A stretch of 11,569 bases of DNA from assembly GCA_002366675.1 (NCBI GenBank), contig DFBO01000146.1:1-11569 (forward strand), in the 5' to 3' direction. A program made the position numbers and the translations under genes. The stretch is from Flavobacteriaceae bacterium UBA3078. Its GTDB lineage: Bacteria > Bacteroidota > Bacteroidia > Flavobacteriales > Flavobacteriaceae. Positions 1 through 6,841 of this stretch are shown piece by piece. The notes under the pieces were generated by a model that had not been told where the DNA came from, searched no databases, and was given only the letters and a program-made list of their open reading frames with translations. Numbering within the stretch: position 1 is the first letter of the stretch; the number at the start of each line of letters is the position of its first letter.

Positions 1-1
1 A

Positions 2-52
2 TTACAATGGTTTAATTATTTCGACTTCTGGAATGTATTTAAAAAACAATGA
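2..52 (+). CDS. C-terminal tail of an upstream gene (5' truncated)
   Basis: The frame starting at base 2 is open to a TGA at 50-52 and gives a 16-residue aromatic-rich tail (LQWFNYFDFWNVFKKQ). Its stop overlaps the ATG of the next gene in an ATGA junction, the same 4-nt overlap seen at 11214-11217, and this is the main reason for preferring this frame. The tail is too short to assign. An acyltransferase of the LPLAT/LpxL type would fit the cluster and the Trp/Phe-rich end, but that is only a guess. The frame at base 3 is also open (to 110) but would run 60 nt into the next gene. Confidence 0.45.
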   Translation, partial: LQWFNYFDFWNVFKKQ

Positions 53-969
53 AAGAAATTTTAGTCATACATTATTCGCAATCAGGTCAACTAACAGAAA
101 TTATAAATAATATTGTTTCGCCTATAGAGACCAATGAAACTAATATTACTTTTCTAAATATTGAAATGGAAAATCCGTTTCCATTTCCTTGGAATAAAAA
201 AGATTTTTTTGGTGTGTTTCCTGAAACATTTCTTCAAATCCCAGAAAAAACAAAACCTGTCCCAGAGAATATCCTGAATAAAACATACGATTTAATAATT
301 TTCGGATATGCTGTTTGGTACTTAACCCCTTCTCTACCTACCACGTCGTTTTTAAATTCACCTGAAGCAAAAAAACTATTTGCCAATACACCTGTAATAA
401 CCGTTATAGGATGTAGAAATATGTGGATTATGGCTCAGGAAAAAATGAAGAAAAAATTACAAGACATTCAAGCCAAATTAGTCGGAAACATAGTTCTTGT
501 AGATAGGAACATAAATCATGTTAGTGTTATAACCATAGCACAATGGATGTTCTCCGGAAAAAAAGAACGCTTTTTAGGAATCTTTCCAAAACCAGGTGTT
601 TCTCAAAAAGACATTAACGAATCTATTAAATTTGGTCAAGTTATAAACAAACACCTACTAACCAATAGTTTTACTAATTTGCAAGACAGCCTTTTAAGTC
701 AAGATGCAGTAAAAATTAAACCATTTTTAATAACTGTAGACAAGCGTGCAAACATTTTATTCTCAAAATGGGCGAAATTAATAAGATCAAAAGCTGAAAA
801 AAATGACCCTAAACGTCAATTATTCATTAAAATGTTTAATTATTATCTTTTATTTGCCATTTGGATTATTGCACCTATAGTATTTATCTTATTTTTGTTT
901 ACTTATTTACCCTTGTATGGTAGAATAAAAAAGGAAAAGATATATTACTCATCTGTTGCATTAAAATAG
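49..969 (+). CDS. darA: Dialkylresorcinol biosynthesis flavodoxin-like protein DarA, membrane anchored
   Basis: The 306-residue protein starts with a flavodoxin-type beta strand and phosphate-binding loop (LVIHYSQSGQLTEI, residues 5-18). A second hydrophobic strand (DLIIFGYAVWYLTPSLP, about 81-97) and a third (PVITVIGCRNMW, about 115-126) follow, as in NAD(P)H-dependent flavoproteins. Residues about 265-290 form one strongly hydrophobic segment followed by a basic tail, so the C-terminus is probably anchored in the inner membrane. In known systems DarA aromatises the 1,3-cyclohexanedione made by DarB into a 2,5-dialkylresorcinol; some databases instead call the family a condensing enzyme. The next gene is a DarB homologue 12 nt downstream, which supports the assignment. 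The ATG overlaps the upstream stop. The family call rests on the flavodoxin fold, the length, the C-terminal helix and the neighbour. Confidence 0.85.
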   Translation: MKEILVIHYSQSGQLTEIINNIVSPIETNETNITFLNIEMENPFPFPWNKKDFFGVFPETFLQIPEKTKPVPENILNKTYDLIIFGYAVWYLTPSLPTTSFLNSPEAKKLFANTPVITVIGCRNMWIMAQEKMKKKLQDIQAKLVGNIVLVDRNINHVSVITIAQWMFSGKKERFLGIFPKPGVSQKDINESIKFGQVINKHLLTNSFTNLQDSLLSQDAVKIKPFLITVDKRANILFSKWAKLIRSKAEKNDPKRQLFIKMFNYYLLFAIWIIAPIVFILFLFTYLPLYGRIKKEKIYYSSVALK

Positions 970-981
970 AAGGTATTAAAA

Positions 982-2115
982 ATGAAGGAAGTTTATATTA
1001 CAAAAATATCAAAGTTTTTACCTAATCGTCCCATTAGCAATGACGAGATGGAAGATAAATTAGGCGTTATTAATGGAAAATCTTCTAAAGGAAGACGTAT
1101 TGTTTTGCGTAATAATCAAATAAAGACTAGATATTATGCTATCGATGATAATGGAAACATTACTCATAACAATGCCCAATTAACAAAAGAAGCCGTTGAA
1201 AAACTCTACGATAACAACTTAAAACCTAAAGATATTGAGTTATTATCATGTGGCACATCAAGTCCAGATCAAATATTACCTTCACATGCAGCCATGGTTC
1301 ATGGTTTTTTAAAAAATGGCAATACCGAAATAAATTCACCTTCTGGAGCTTGTTGTTCTGGAATGAATGCTTTAAAATATGGTTTTTTAGCTGTAAAAGC
1401 TGGTCAAACTGAAAATGCTGTTTGTACAGGATCTGAGAGAACATCTACTTGGATGAAATCGGATACCTTTGAGGAAGAATTAAAACACTTAAAAACACTT
1501 GAAGACAATCCTATTCTAGCTTTTAATAAAGATTTTTTACGTTGGATGCTTTCAGATGGTGCTGGTGCTTTTCTTTTGGAAAATAAACCTAATGGAGATT
1601 TACCTTTAAAAGTTGAATGGATGGAAGGTTATTCGTATGCACACGAATTAGAAGCATGTATGTATGCAGGTGCAGATAAGCTTGAAAGTGGCTTTTTAAA
1701 ACCATGGAGTGAATATCCTTCAGAAGAATGGAGTAAAAAATCACTTTTTGCTATGAAGCAGGATGTCAAACTTCTAGGTGAAAACATCCTTGTTAAAGGT
1801 GTTGATAGTTTAAAAATGGCTATTGAAAAACATGGAGTTAAACCTGAAGAAATTGATTATTATTTACCACATATTTCCTCTAACTATTTTAAAGACAAGT
1901 TATACGAAGAAATGGTTAATCAAGGAGTAGAAATTCCTTGGAAAAACTGGTTCATGAATTTAAGCAAAGTTGGTAATGTTGGAGCAGCCTCTATATATAT
2001 TATGTTAGAAGAACTAGTGTCTTCAGGCAAATTAAATAAAGGAGACACCATCTTACTTTCAGTGCCAGAAAGCGCGCGTTTTGCTTATGCTTATTCGCTT
2101 TTAACTGTTTGCTAA
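982..2115 (+). CDS. darB: KAS III-like ketosynthase DarB (cyclohexanedione/dialkylresorcinol forming)
   Basis: This is a 377-residue thiolase-fold condensing enzyme of the FabH (KAS III) type, slightly longer than FabH at about 320. The nucleophile region reads SPSGACCSGMNALKYG (119-134). By alignment with FabH's ACAGF, Cys125 is the likely nucleophile, and it follows a second Cys at 124. His297 lies in YLPHISSNYF, in place of FabH's PHQAN, and Asn332 in SKVGNVGAAS, completing the Cys-His-Asn triad. DarB enzymes join two fatty-acid-derived thioesters, one beta-keto and one alpha,beta-unsaturated, into a 1,3-cyclohexanedione that DarA then aromatises. In flexirubins this gives the resorcinol alcohol half. 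The gene follows darA after 12 nt and ends 1 nt before the next start. A plain FabH housekeeping role is unlikely given the neighbours and the altered His motif. Confidence 0.9.
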   Translation: MKEVYITKISKFLPNRPISNDEMEDKLGVINGKSSKGRRIVLRNNQIKTRYYAIDDNGNITHNNAQLTKEAVEKLYDNNLKPKDIELLSCGTSSPDQILPSHAAMVHGFLKNGNTEINSPSGACCSGMNALKYGFLAVKAGQTENAVCTGSERTSTWMKSDTFEEELKHLKTLEDNPILAFNKDFLRWMLSDGAGAFLLENKPNGDLPLKVEWMEGYSYAHELEACMYAGADKLESGFLKPWSEYPSEEWSKKSLFAMKQDVKLLGENILVKGVDSLKMAIEKHGVKPEEIDYYLPHISSNYFKDKLYEEMVNQGVEIPWKNWFMNLSKVGNVGAASIYIMLEELVSSGKLNKGDTILLSVPESARFAYAYSLLTVC

Positions 2116-2116
2116 A

Positions 2117-2548
2117 ATGGCATTACAACAATTTCCAATAACAGATATTTCAAACTTAATCCCACAGAAAACACCATTTGTCATGGTGGATTCCTTATTA
2201 GATTTTTCAATCGACAAAGTGGTTTCTTCATTTAAAATTAAAGACGATAATTTATTTTTAAAAGGTGACATTTTATTAGAATCTGGTCTTATTGAAAATA
2301 TGGCTCAAACCGTTGCTCTTCATACTGGTTATGATTTTTTTCTAAAAAACGAAACAGCGCCAACTGGTTATATTGGTTCAATTAAAAGAGTTAATATACT
2401 TGAACTACCTAATTTAAATGAAACCATTACAACCAAAGTTGATATTCTTCATGAATTTAATGGAGTAACCATGGTTGCTATAAAAGTGTTTAATATAAAT
2501 AATGAAGAGATGGCCTCTAGCGAAATGAAAACCGTTATTGCTAACTAA
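2117..2548 (+). CDS. Hotdog-fold dehydratase-like protein 1 (FabZ/ApeI/ApeP superfamily)
   Basis: The 143-residue single hotdog protein begins with a FabZ-like stretch (LIPQKTPFVMVDSL, 14-27) in which the usual LPHR is changed to IPQK. The central helix is ESGLIENMAQTVA (55-67), which keeps the FabZ catalytic acid as Glu60. The GHFPG loop that supplies the catalytic His in FabZ is missing: residues 45-55 run NLFLKGDILLE with no His. The protein is therefore either a partner subunit or a dehydratase with a changed mechanism. It is immediately followed by a paralogue of the same fold whose start shares one base with this stop (TAATG), so the two are probably translated together and may form a heterodimer. 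In aryl polyene systems such as that of E. coli, two hotdog proteins (ApeI and ApeP) act together on 3-hydroxyacyl-ACP, which is the best model here. Confidence 0.75.
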   Translation: MALQQFPITDISNLIPQKTPFVMVDSLLDFSIDKVVSSFKIKDDNLFLKGDILLESGLIENMAQTVALHTGYDFFLKNETAPTGYIGSIKRVNILELPNLNETITTKVDILHEFNGVTMVAIKVFNINNEEMASSEMKTVIAN

Positions 2549-3000
2549 TGAATTTTCACATTTTAGACATAAAAAAATTCTTACCTCATCGTGAACCCTT
2601 TTTAATGGTTGATCATGTTTTGACAATTGATGAGGTACATGTTTCAACTTCTTTTGAAATAAAGTCAGATTGTATTTTTAATGATAATGGCTTTTTCAAT
2701 GAAGTAGGTTTGGTAGAAAACGCAGCACAAACCTGTTCGTCTATAGTTGGTAAAAGTTTTTTTAAAGAAGATGACCTCGAAGGTAAAGGAACTAAACTTA
2801 TTGGATTTATTAGTGCTATAAAAAAAGTAAACGTTTTAGCATGTCCAAAAGTTGGCAGTACAATAACCACAAATGCGAAACTAAAATCAAGATTTGATAC
2901 AAACGAATATAGCATTTGTACTATTAATTGTACAACAACTTCAAACGATAAAGAATTACTATCTTGTGAATTAAATTTGGTTATTCGGGAACTAAAATAA
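2548..3000 (+). CDS. Hotdog-fold dehydratase-like protein 2 (FabZ/ApeI/ApeP superfamily)
   Basis: The 150-residue protein is a clear paralogue of the preceding gene: FLPHREPFLMVDHVLTID (11-28) lines up with its IPQKTPFVMVDSLLDFS, and NEVGLVENAAQTCS (51-64) with its ESGLIENMAQTVA. Both also share a later GFISAIKKVNVL / GYIGSIKRVNIL segment (86-97 here). The N-terminal LPHR motif typical of FabZ is intact and Glu57 sits at the catalytic acid position. There is again no GHFPG: residues 42-52 read CIFNDNGFFNE. It probably works with its neighbour in 3-hydroxyacyl-ACP dehydration during polyene extension. The alternative is a structural or chain-binding role. The start is fixed by the TAATG junction with the previous stop, and 6 nt separate its stop from the next ATG. 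Confidence 0.75.
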   Translation: MNFHILDIKKFLPHREPFLMVDHVLTIDEVHVSTSFEIKSDCIFNDNGFFNEVGLVENAAQTCSSIVGKSFFKEDDLEGKGTKLIGFISAIKKVNVLACPKVGSTITTNAKLKSRFDTNEYSICTINCTTTSNDKELLSCELNLVIRELK

Positions 3001-3006
3001 TTCCAT

Positions 3007-3417
3007 ATGAAAAAAGAAGAAGTCCCTCAAGATAAAAGCAATCTAGAATCTGCTAATTTTAAGGAATTGTGCTATGCTGTTGATGAGAATGGTGAATATA
3101 CAACCGTAAATAGTTCTGGTTGGGATCCAAAAACAATTGCATTAAATAAGGCTATTGAAGACATAAACGAACGTGTTGAAGATGCTAAACAGCGTGTTTT
3201 AAATAATCAAACCAGTCCTATTGAATACTATATGGAATTTCATAAAATGGATCTTCAAATTTTAGCCAGCTATGTTGGCTTATGGAAATGGAGGGTTAAA
3301 AGGCATTTCAACCAAAAGGTATTCAATAAATTATCTAAAAAAGTATTACAAAAATATGCTGATGTTTTCGATGTGAGTATAGACCAATTAAAAAATATTG
3401 AGCTTCATGGAAATTAA
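3007..3417 (+). CDS. Uncharacterised 136-residue protein with C-terminal HTH-like region
   Basis: I cannot assign this protein to a characterised family. The N-terminal 70 residues are charged and probably partly helical (ALNKAIEDINERVEDAKQRV, 46-65). The C-terminal part (MDLQILASYVGLWKWRVKRHF, 81-101, then LSKKVLQKYADVFDVSIDQLKNIE, 109-132) has the spacing and end motif (YAD..DVS.DQLKN) of an XRE/Cro-type helix-turn-helix. The segment where the recognition helix is expected is unusually rich in Trp, Arg and Lys (WKWRVKRH). There is no signal peptide or membrane segment. Its 3' end overlaps the next start by 11 nt, so the two genes are probably co-translated. Possible roles are a pathway-specific regulator or a small scaffold for the next protein or the ACP. 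The coding call is strong from its fit in the operon; the function is unknown. Confidence 0.7.
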   Translation: MKKEEVPQDKSNLESANFKELCYAVDENGEYTTVNSSGWDPKTIALNKAIEDINERVEDAKQRVLNNQTSPIEYYMEFHKMDLQILASYVGLWKWRVKRHFNQKVFNKLSKKVLQKYADVFDVSIDQLKNIELHGN

Positions 3418-4405
3418 ATTTACGCATCATCAATCTGCACATTGCGAAAACGGTGTGATTTCAAATTTAATGAAGCATCATGGCTTTAATGTTAGCGAAC
3501 CTATGGCTTTTGGTATTGGTTCTGGCTTATTGTTTTGTCATATTCCGTTTTTAATGGTAAATCATGCACCAGCTTTTACATATAGAGCCTTACCTGGAAT
3601 AATTTTTAAACGTTTTGCCAAACGTGTAGGTATAAAAATAAAACGTGAAAAGTTTAAAAACCCTCAAAAAGCAAAATCTGTTTTAGACGAAAATTTAGAA
3701 AACAACAATCCTGTTGGCTTACAAGTAGGTGTTTATAATTTGGTATATTTTCCAGATGAGTACCGTTTCCATTTCAATGCCCATAATTTAGTAGTTTATG
3801 GCAAAGAGAACGACACCTATTTAATTAGTGATCCAGTCATGGAAGATGTCACTACCTTAACAGACAAACAATTAGAAAAAGTACGTTTTGCTAAAGGTGC
3901 TTTCGCTCCAAAAGGACATATTTATTATCCTGTAGATTTCCCTAAAGAATTAGACTTAGAAAAAGCCATTATAAAAGGCATCAAACATACGTGTAAAGAT
4001 ATGTTAGCTCCAATACCTGTCTTGGGAGTTAAAGGTATTCGTTATACTGCCAAACTAATTAGAAAATGGCCAAAGAAAAAAGGTGTTAAAAAAGCCAACC
4101 ATTATTTAGGCCAAATTGTTAGAATGCAGGAAGAAATAGGAACAGGTGGTGGAGGTTTTAGATATATTTTTGCAGCTTTTTTACAAGAATCTAGTAAAAT
4201 ATTAAATAAACCTGAACTTTCTAATCTCTCTAAAGAAATGACCTTAATTGGAGATTCATGGCGAGATTTTGCTGTTGATGCTTCAAGAATTTACAAAAAC
4301 CGAAGCGCTAAAGAAGATGCCTATAATAATGTGGCTTCGCAATTGGAAGTCATTGCGGCTAAAGAAGAAGTATTCTTTAAAAAATTAAAGAAAGCTATAA
4401 ATTGA
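3407..4405 (+). CDS. BtrH-like protein (BtrH N-terminal plus DUF4872-type C-terminal), putative ACP-dependent acyltransferase
   Basis: Starting at the ATG at 3407 gives 332 residues beginning MEIKFTHHQSAHCENG. An upstream in-frame TTG at 3398 would add only three residues and is less likely. The N-terminal half resembles the papain-like BtrH domain: Cys13 in HCENG, His126 in FNAHNLVVYG and Asp142 in YLISDP form a plausible triad. Around 240-253 lies the EEIGTGGGGFRY motif of the C-terminal domain found with BtrH-type N-termini. BtrH of butirosin synthesis transfers an acyl group from an acyl carrier protein to an amino-sugar. By analogy, this protein could take the aryl polyene acyl chain from the ACP and pass it to the dialkylresorcinol hydroxyl to form the flexirubin ester. 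That role is inference. An amidase or other acyl-handling function is possible. It overlaps the preceding gene by 11 nt and ends 1 nt before the ABC ATPase start. Confidence 0.75.
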   Translation: MEIKFTHHQSAHCENGVISNLMKHHGFNVSEPMAFGIGSGLLFCHIPFLMVNHAPAFTYRALPGIIFKRFAKRVGIKIKREKFKNPQKAKSVLDENLENNNPVGLQVGVYNLVYFPDEYRFHFNAHNLVVYGKENDTYLISDPVMEDVTTLTDKQLEKVRFAKGAFAPKGHIYYPVDFPKELDLEKAIIKGIKHTCKDMLAPIPVLGVKGIRYTAKLIRKWPKKKGVKKANHYLGQIVRMQEEIGTGGGGFRYIFAAFLQESSKILNKPELSNLSKEMTLIGDSWRDFAVDASRIYKNRSAKEDAYNNVASQLEVIAAKEEVFFKKLKKAIN

Positions 4406-4406
4406 A

Positions 4407-5150
4407 ATGATTAACATTGAACAAATTTCTAAAAAGTATAAAGGCGCAGAAAACTATTCGGTGTCTAATTTAGACTTGTTTATTACTGAAAAAGAAATCT
4501 TTGGATTATTAGGTCCAAATGGTGCAGGAAAAACAACCTTAATCTCTATTTTATGTTCCCTTATTAAACCCACATCTGGTTCGTTTTCAATTGATGGGTT
4601 AACATATCAAAAAAATAAAAATCAACTCAAACAACTTATTGGAATTGTTCCACAAGAATATGCTTTATATCCATCGTTAACTGCATTCGAGAACCTAAAG
4701 TATTTTGGAAGTATGTATGGCTTAAAAGGTAAATATCTAGATGCCAAAATAAATAATGCTTTAGAACATCTTGGACTTGCAGCTTTTGCTCATAAAAAAA
4801 TCGATACGTTTTCTGGAGGCATGAAACGTCGTGTCAATTTAATAGCTAGCATTCTTCACAATCCTAAAGTTTTGTTTCTTGATGAACCAACCGTTGGTGT
4901 AGATGTGCAATCTAAAAACGTGATTATTGAATTTCTTAAACAATTAAACAATAATGGAACTACTATTATTTACACATCTCATCACTTAAACGAAGCCGAA
5001 ACATTTTGTACTCGTGTAGCCATTATAGATCATGGAAAATTGATAATAAAAGGAGAACCAAAAGAATTGGTAAAAGATAGTGAAGGGTCTCATAATCTAG
5101 AAGATGTTTTTATAAGTTTAACTGGAAAAGCCTTAAGAGATCATGCATAA
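4407..5150 (+). CDS. ABC transporter ATP-binding protein (ABC-2 export type)
   Basis: The 247-residue ATPase has every expected motif: Walker A GPNGAGKTT (36-44), Q-loop Gln83 in VPQEYALY, signature FSGGMKRR (135-142), Walker B VLFLDEP (155-161) with catalytic Glu160, D-loop VGVD and the switch His192 in TSHH. The LFGLLGPNGAGKTT context and the short C-terminal LEDVFISLTGK (231-241) are typical of DrrA/NatA/CcmA-like ATPases that pair with ABC-2 permeases. It acts as a dimer on the cytoplasmic face and powers the permease encoded next, whose start overlaps it by 8 nt. Export of the pigment or a lipid intermediate towards the periplasm or outer membrane is the likely job, judging only from the surrounding genes. 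The closest family also includes Na+ and multidrug exporters, so the substrate is not fixed by sequence. Confidence 0.93.
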   Translation: MINIEQISKKYKGAENYSVSNLDLFITEKEIFGLLGPNGAGKTTLISILCSLIKPTSGSFSIDGLTYQKNKNQLKQLIGIVPQEYALYPSLTAFENLKYFGSMYGLKGKYLDAKINNALEHLGLAAFAHKKIDTFSGGMKRRVNLIASILHNPKVLFLDEPTVGVDVQSKNVIIEFLKQLNNNGTTIIYTSHHLNEAETFCTRVAIIDHGKLIIKGEPKELVKDSEGSHNLEDVFISLTGKALRDHA

Positions 5151-6411
5151 ATTATTGGCTTCAGCATATAAAGAGTTTTTATTACTAATACGCGATATTG
5201 GTGGTATTGCTATTCTATTTGTGATGCCTCTAGTGTTAATTATAACTATTACACTCATTCAAGACAGCACTTTTAAAACAGTTACAGATGCCAAAATTCC
5301 AATTCTAGTTGTAAATAATGACAATGGAAATGTTTCTGAAACTATTTTATCAGGATTAGAAGAATCGAATGCATTTGAAGTTAATATAAAAGAAACTGAA
5401 GACCTTGCTAAAGATCTTGTTTTTAAAGGCAAATTTCAATTAGCTATTATTATTCCTAAAAATTTAAGTTCTGGATTAGAACAGAAAGTAGCTCAAAATG
5501 TCGATGGTATTATTGCCAAATTTGGTATTGAAGAAGAAGTAGATAATTTACCAAAAGAAACCCTCGAAAGTAAAGAAGTCAAACTCTATTTCGATCCAGC
5601 AACACAAATGACGTTTAAAAGTTCAGTGAAAAATGGGATTGATAAAATGGTTGCAGAAATTGAAACTAAATCCATTTACAAATCTTTTCAAGAACAAATA
5701 TCAGACGATCCATCTGAAGTTATTTTTGAAACAGAAAATTTCATCACTTTTAAAGAAATTCTTCCAACAGAAGATAATAAAGAAATCATTCCAAACTCAG
5801 TACAACACAACGTTCCAGCTTGGACATTGTTCGCTATCTTTTTTATTATTGTCCCTCTTTCTATTAACATTGTTAAAGAAAAAAGTCAAGGAACCTTTGT
5901 AAGGTTGCGTACAAATCCAGTCTCTTATGCAACCGTTTTAGGAGGCAAAACCCTTATTTATTTAGTGGTTTGTTTGATTCAATTTGTATTAATGCTATTA
6001 ATAGGCGTGTATCTATTTCCAGCAATAGGATTACCAACTTTAGATATTTCTGGTAGATTACCTCTATTATTTGTAGTCGCTATTTTTGCTGGTTTAGCAG
6101 CAATTGGATTAGGTTTATTATTAGGAACTGTTGCAAAAACACAAGAACAATCAGCTCCATTTGGTGCTACTTTTGTAGTTATTTTAGCAGCTCTTGGTGG
6201 TGTTTGGGTACCCGTTTTTATCATGCCTAAATTCATGCAAACCCTCTCTAATATTTCGCCAATGAATTGGGGATTAAATGCATTTTACGATGTATTTTTA
6301 CGACATGGTTCATTTTTAGATATTTTACCAGAAATTAGCATGCTATTTTTGTTTTTTATAGCAACCACATTAATTGCCATAGTTTATAATGAAAAGAAAA
6401 ACACAGTCTAA
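5143..6411 (+). CDS. ABC-2 family permease
   Basis: The 422-residue membrane protein has one N-terminal transmembrane segment (about 20-40), then a large hydrophilic domain of about 180 residues (41-224) that should lie outside the cytoplasm. Five more segments follow, at about 225-244, 270-292, 307-330, 341-361 and 397-415. This 1+5 layout is standard for NatB/YhgE-type ABC-2 permeases. The conserved cytoplasmic stretch EKSQGTFVRLRTNPVS (246-261) is the family's E..GT..RL..NP coupling motif, and NISPMNWGLNAFYDVFLR (369-386) matches the usual C-terminal region. It forms the channel partner of the ATPase just upstream. Only one permease gene is present, so the complex is probably a homodimer. 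The stop overlaps the next gene by 23 nt, the longest overlap in the operon. Confidence 0.93.
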   Translation: MHKLLASAYKEFLLLIRDIGGIAILFVMPLVLIITITLIQDSTFKTVTDAKIPILVVNNDNGNVSETILSGLEESNAFEVNIKETEDLAKDLVFKGKFQLAIIIPKNLSSGLEQKVAQNVDGIIAKFGIEEEVDNLPKETLESKEVKLYFDPATQMTFKSSVKNGIDKMVAEIETKSIYKSFQEQISDDPSEVIFETENFITFKEILPTEDNKEIIPNSVQHNVPAWTLFAIFFIIVPLSINIVKEKSQGTFVRLRTNPVSYATVLGGKTLIYLVVCLIQFVLMLLIGVYLFPAIGLPTLDISGRLPLLFVVAIFAGLAAIGLGLLLGTVAKTQEQSAPFGATFVVILAALGGVWVPVFIMPKFMQTLSNISPMNWGLNAFYDVFLRHGSFLDILPEISMLFLFFIATTLIAIVYNEKKNTV

Positions 6412-6841
6412 ACGAAAAGAAATAACACACACTAGTCAAGTACGTGTGCGTTTTGTTGAAACAGATCCATTAGGAATTGTTTGGCATGGTAACTACATTC
6501 AGTATTTCGAGGATGGTCGTGAAGCTTTTGGAAGACACCATGGCATTTCTTATTTAGATCAAAAAAGATATGGCTTTGCTACTCCTATTGTAAAATCTAG
6601 TACAGACCATAAACTCCCCTTGCGTTATGGAGATATTGCAACTATAAAAACAGTTTATGTTGATAGTCAAGCTGCTAAAATGGTGTTTCGTTACGAAATA
6701 TATAACCAAGACAATGCCTTAGTTTGTACTGGTGAAACCATTCAAGTATTTGTTGATAAAATAGGTGAAGGAGATTTATGGCTAACAATTCCATCTTTTT
6801 TTATGGATTGGAAACAAAGTGTCGGATTATTAAATGAGTAA
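6389..6841 (+). CDS. 4HBT-family acyl-thioesterase (hotdog fold)
   Basis: The 150-residue protein carries the 4-hydroxybenzoyl-CoA thioesterase/YbgC signature: FVETDPLGIVWHGNYIQYFE (22-41), with Asp26 as the catalytic acid and the WHGNYIQYFE helix start, followed by REAF. In E. coli, aryl polyene clusters also include such a thioesterase, thought to release or edit acyl or aryl thioesters. Here it may hydrolyse stalled chains on the ACP or supply the free acid; the substrate is not determined by sequence. The ATG at 6389 is the earliest possible start and gives a basic leader (MKRKTQSKRK) before the fold begins near residue 14. No other in-frame ATG precedes the domain, so the 23-nt overlap with the permease appears real. 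It ends in an 8-nt ATGAGTAA overlap with the following ketosynthase. Confidence 0.88.
   Translation: MKRKTQSKRKEITHTSQVRVRFVETDPLGIVWHGNYIQYFEDGREAFGRHHGISYLDQKRYGFATPIVKSSTDHKLPLRYGDIATIKTVYVDSQAAKMVFRYEIYNQDNALVCTGETIQVFVDKIGEGDLWLTIPSFFMDWKQSVGLLNE

Noticed and set aside
3..110. Alternative open frame at the left edge running into darA
   Set aside because: It would overlap darA by more than 60 nt, while the frame ending at 52 gives the 4-nt ATGA junction typical of this operon.
1226..1444. Reverse-strand frame opposite darB
   Set aside because: It is antisense to the conserved active-site region of darB and has no recognisable features.
2613..2915. Reverse-strand open frame of 100 codons opposite the second hotdog gene
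   Set aside because: It lies wholly inside a well-supported gene and its low-complexity Ser/Leu/Phe-rich product shows no domain.
5633..5902. Second + strand frame inside the permease gene
   Set aside because: The product is a Lys/Leu/Phe-rich shadow of the permease reading frame, with no independent start context or domain.
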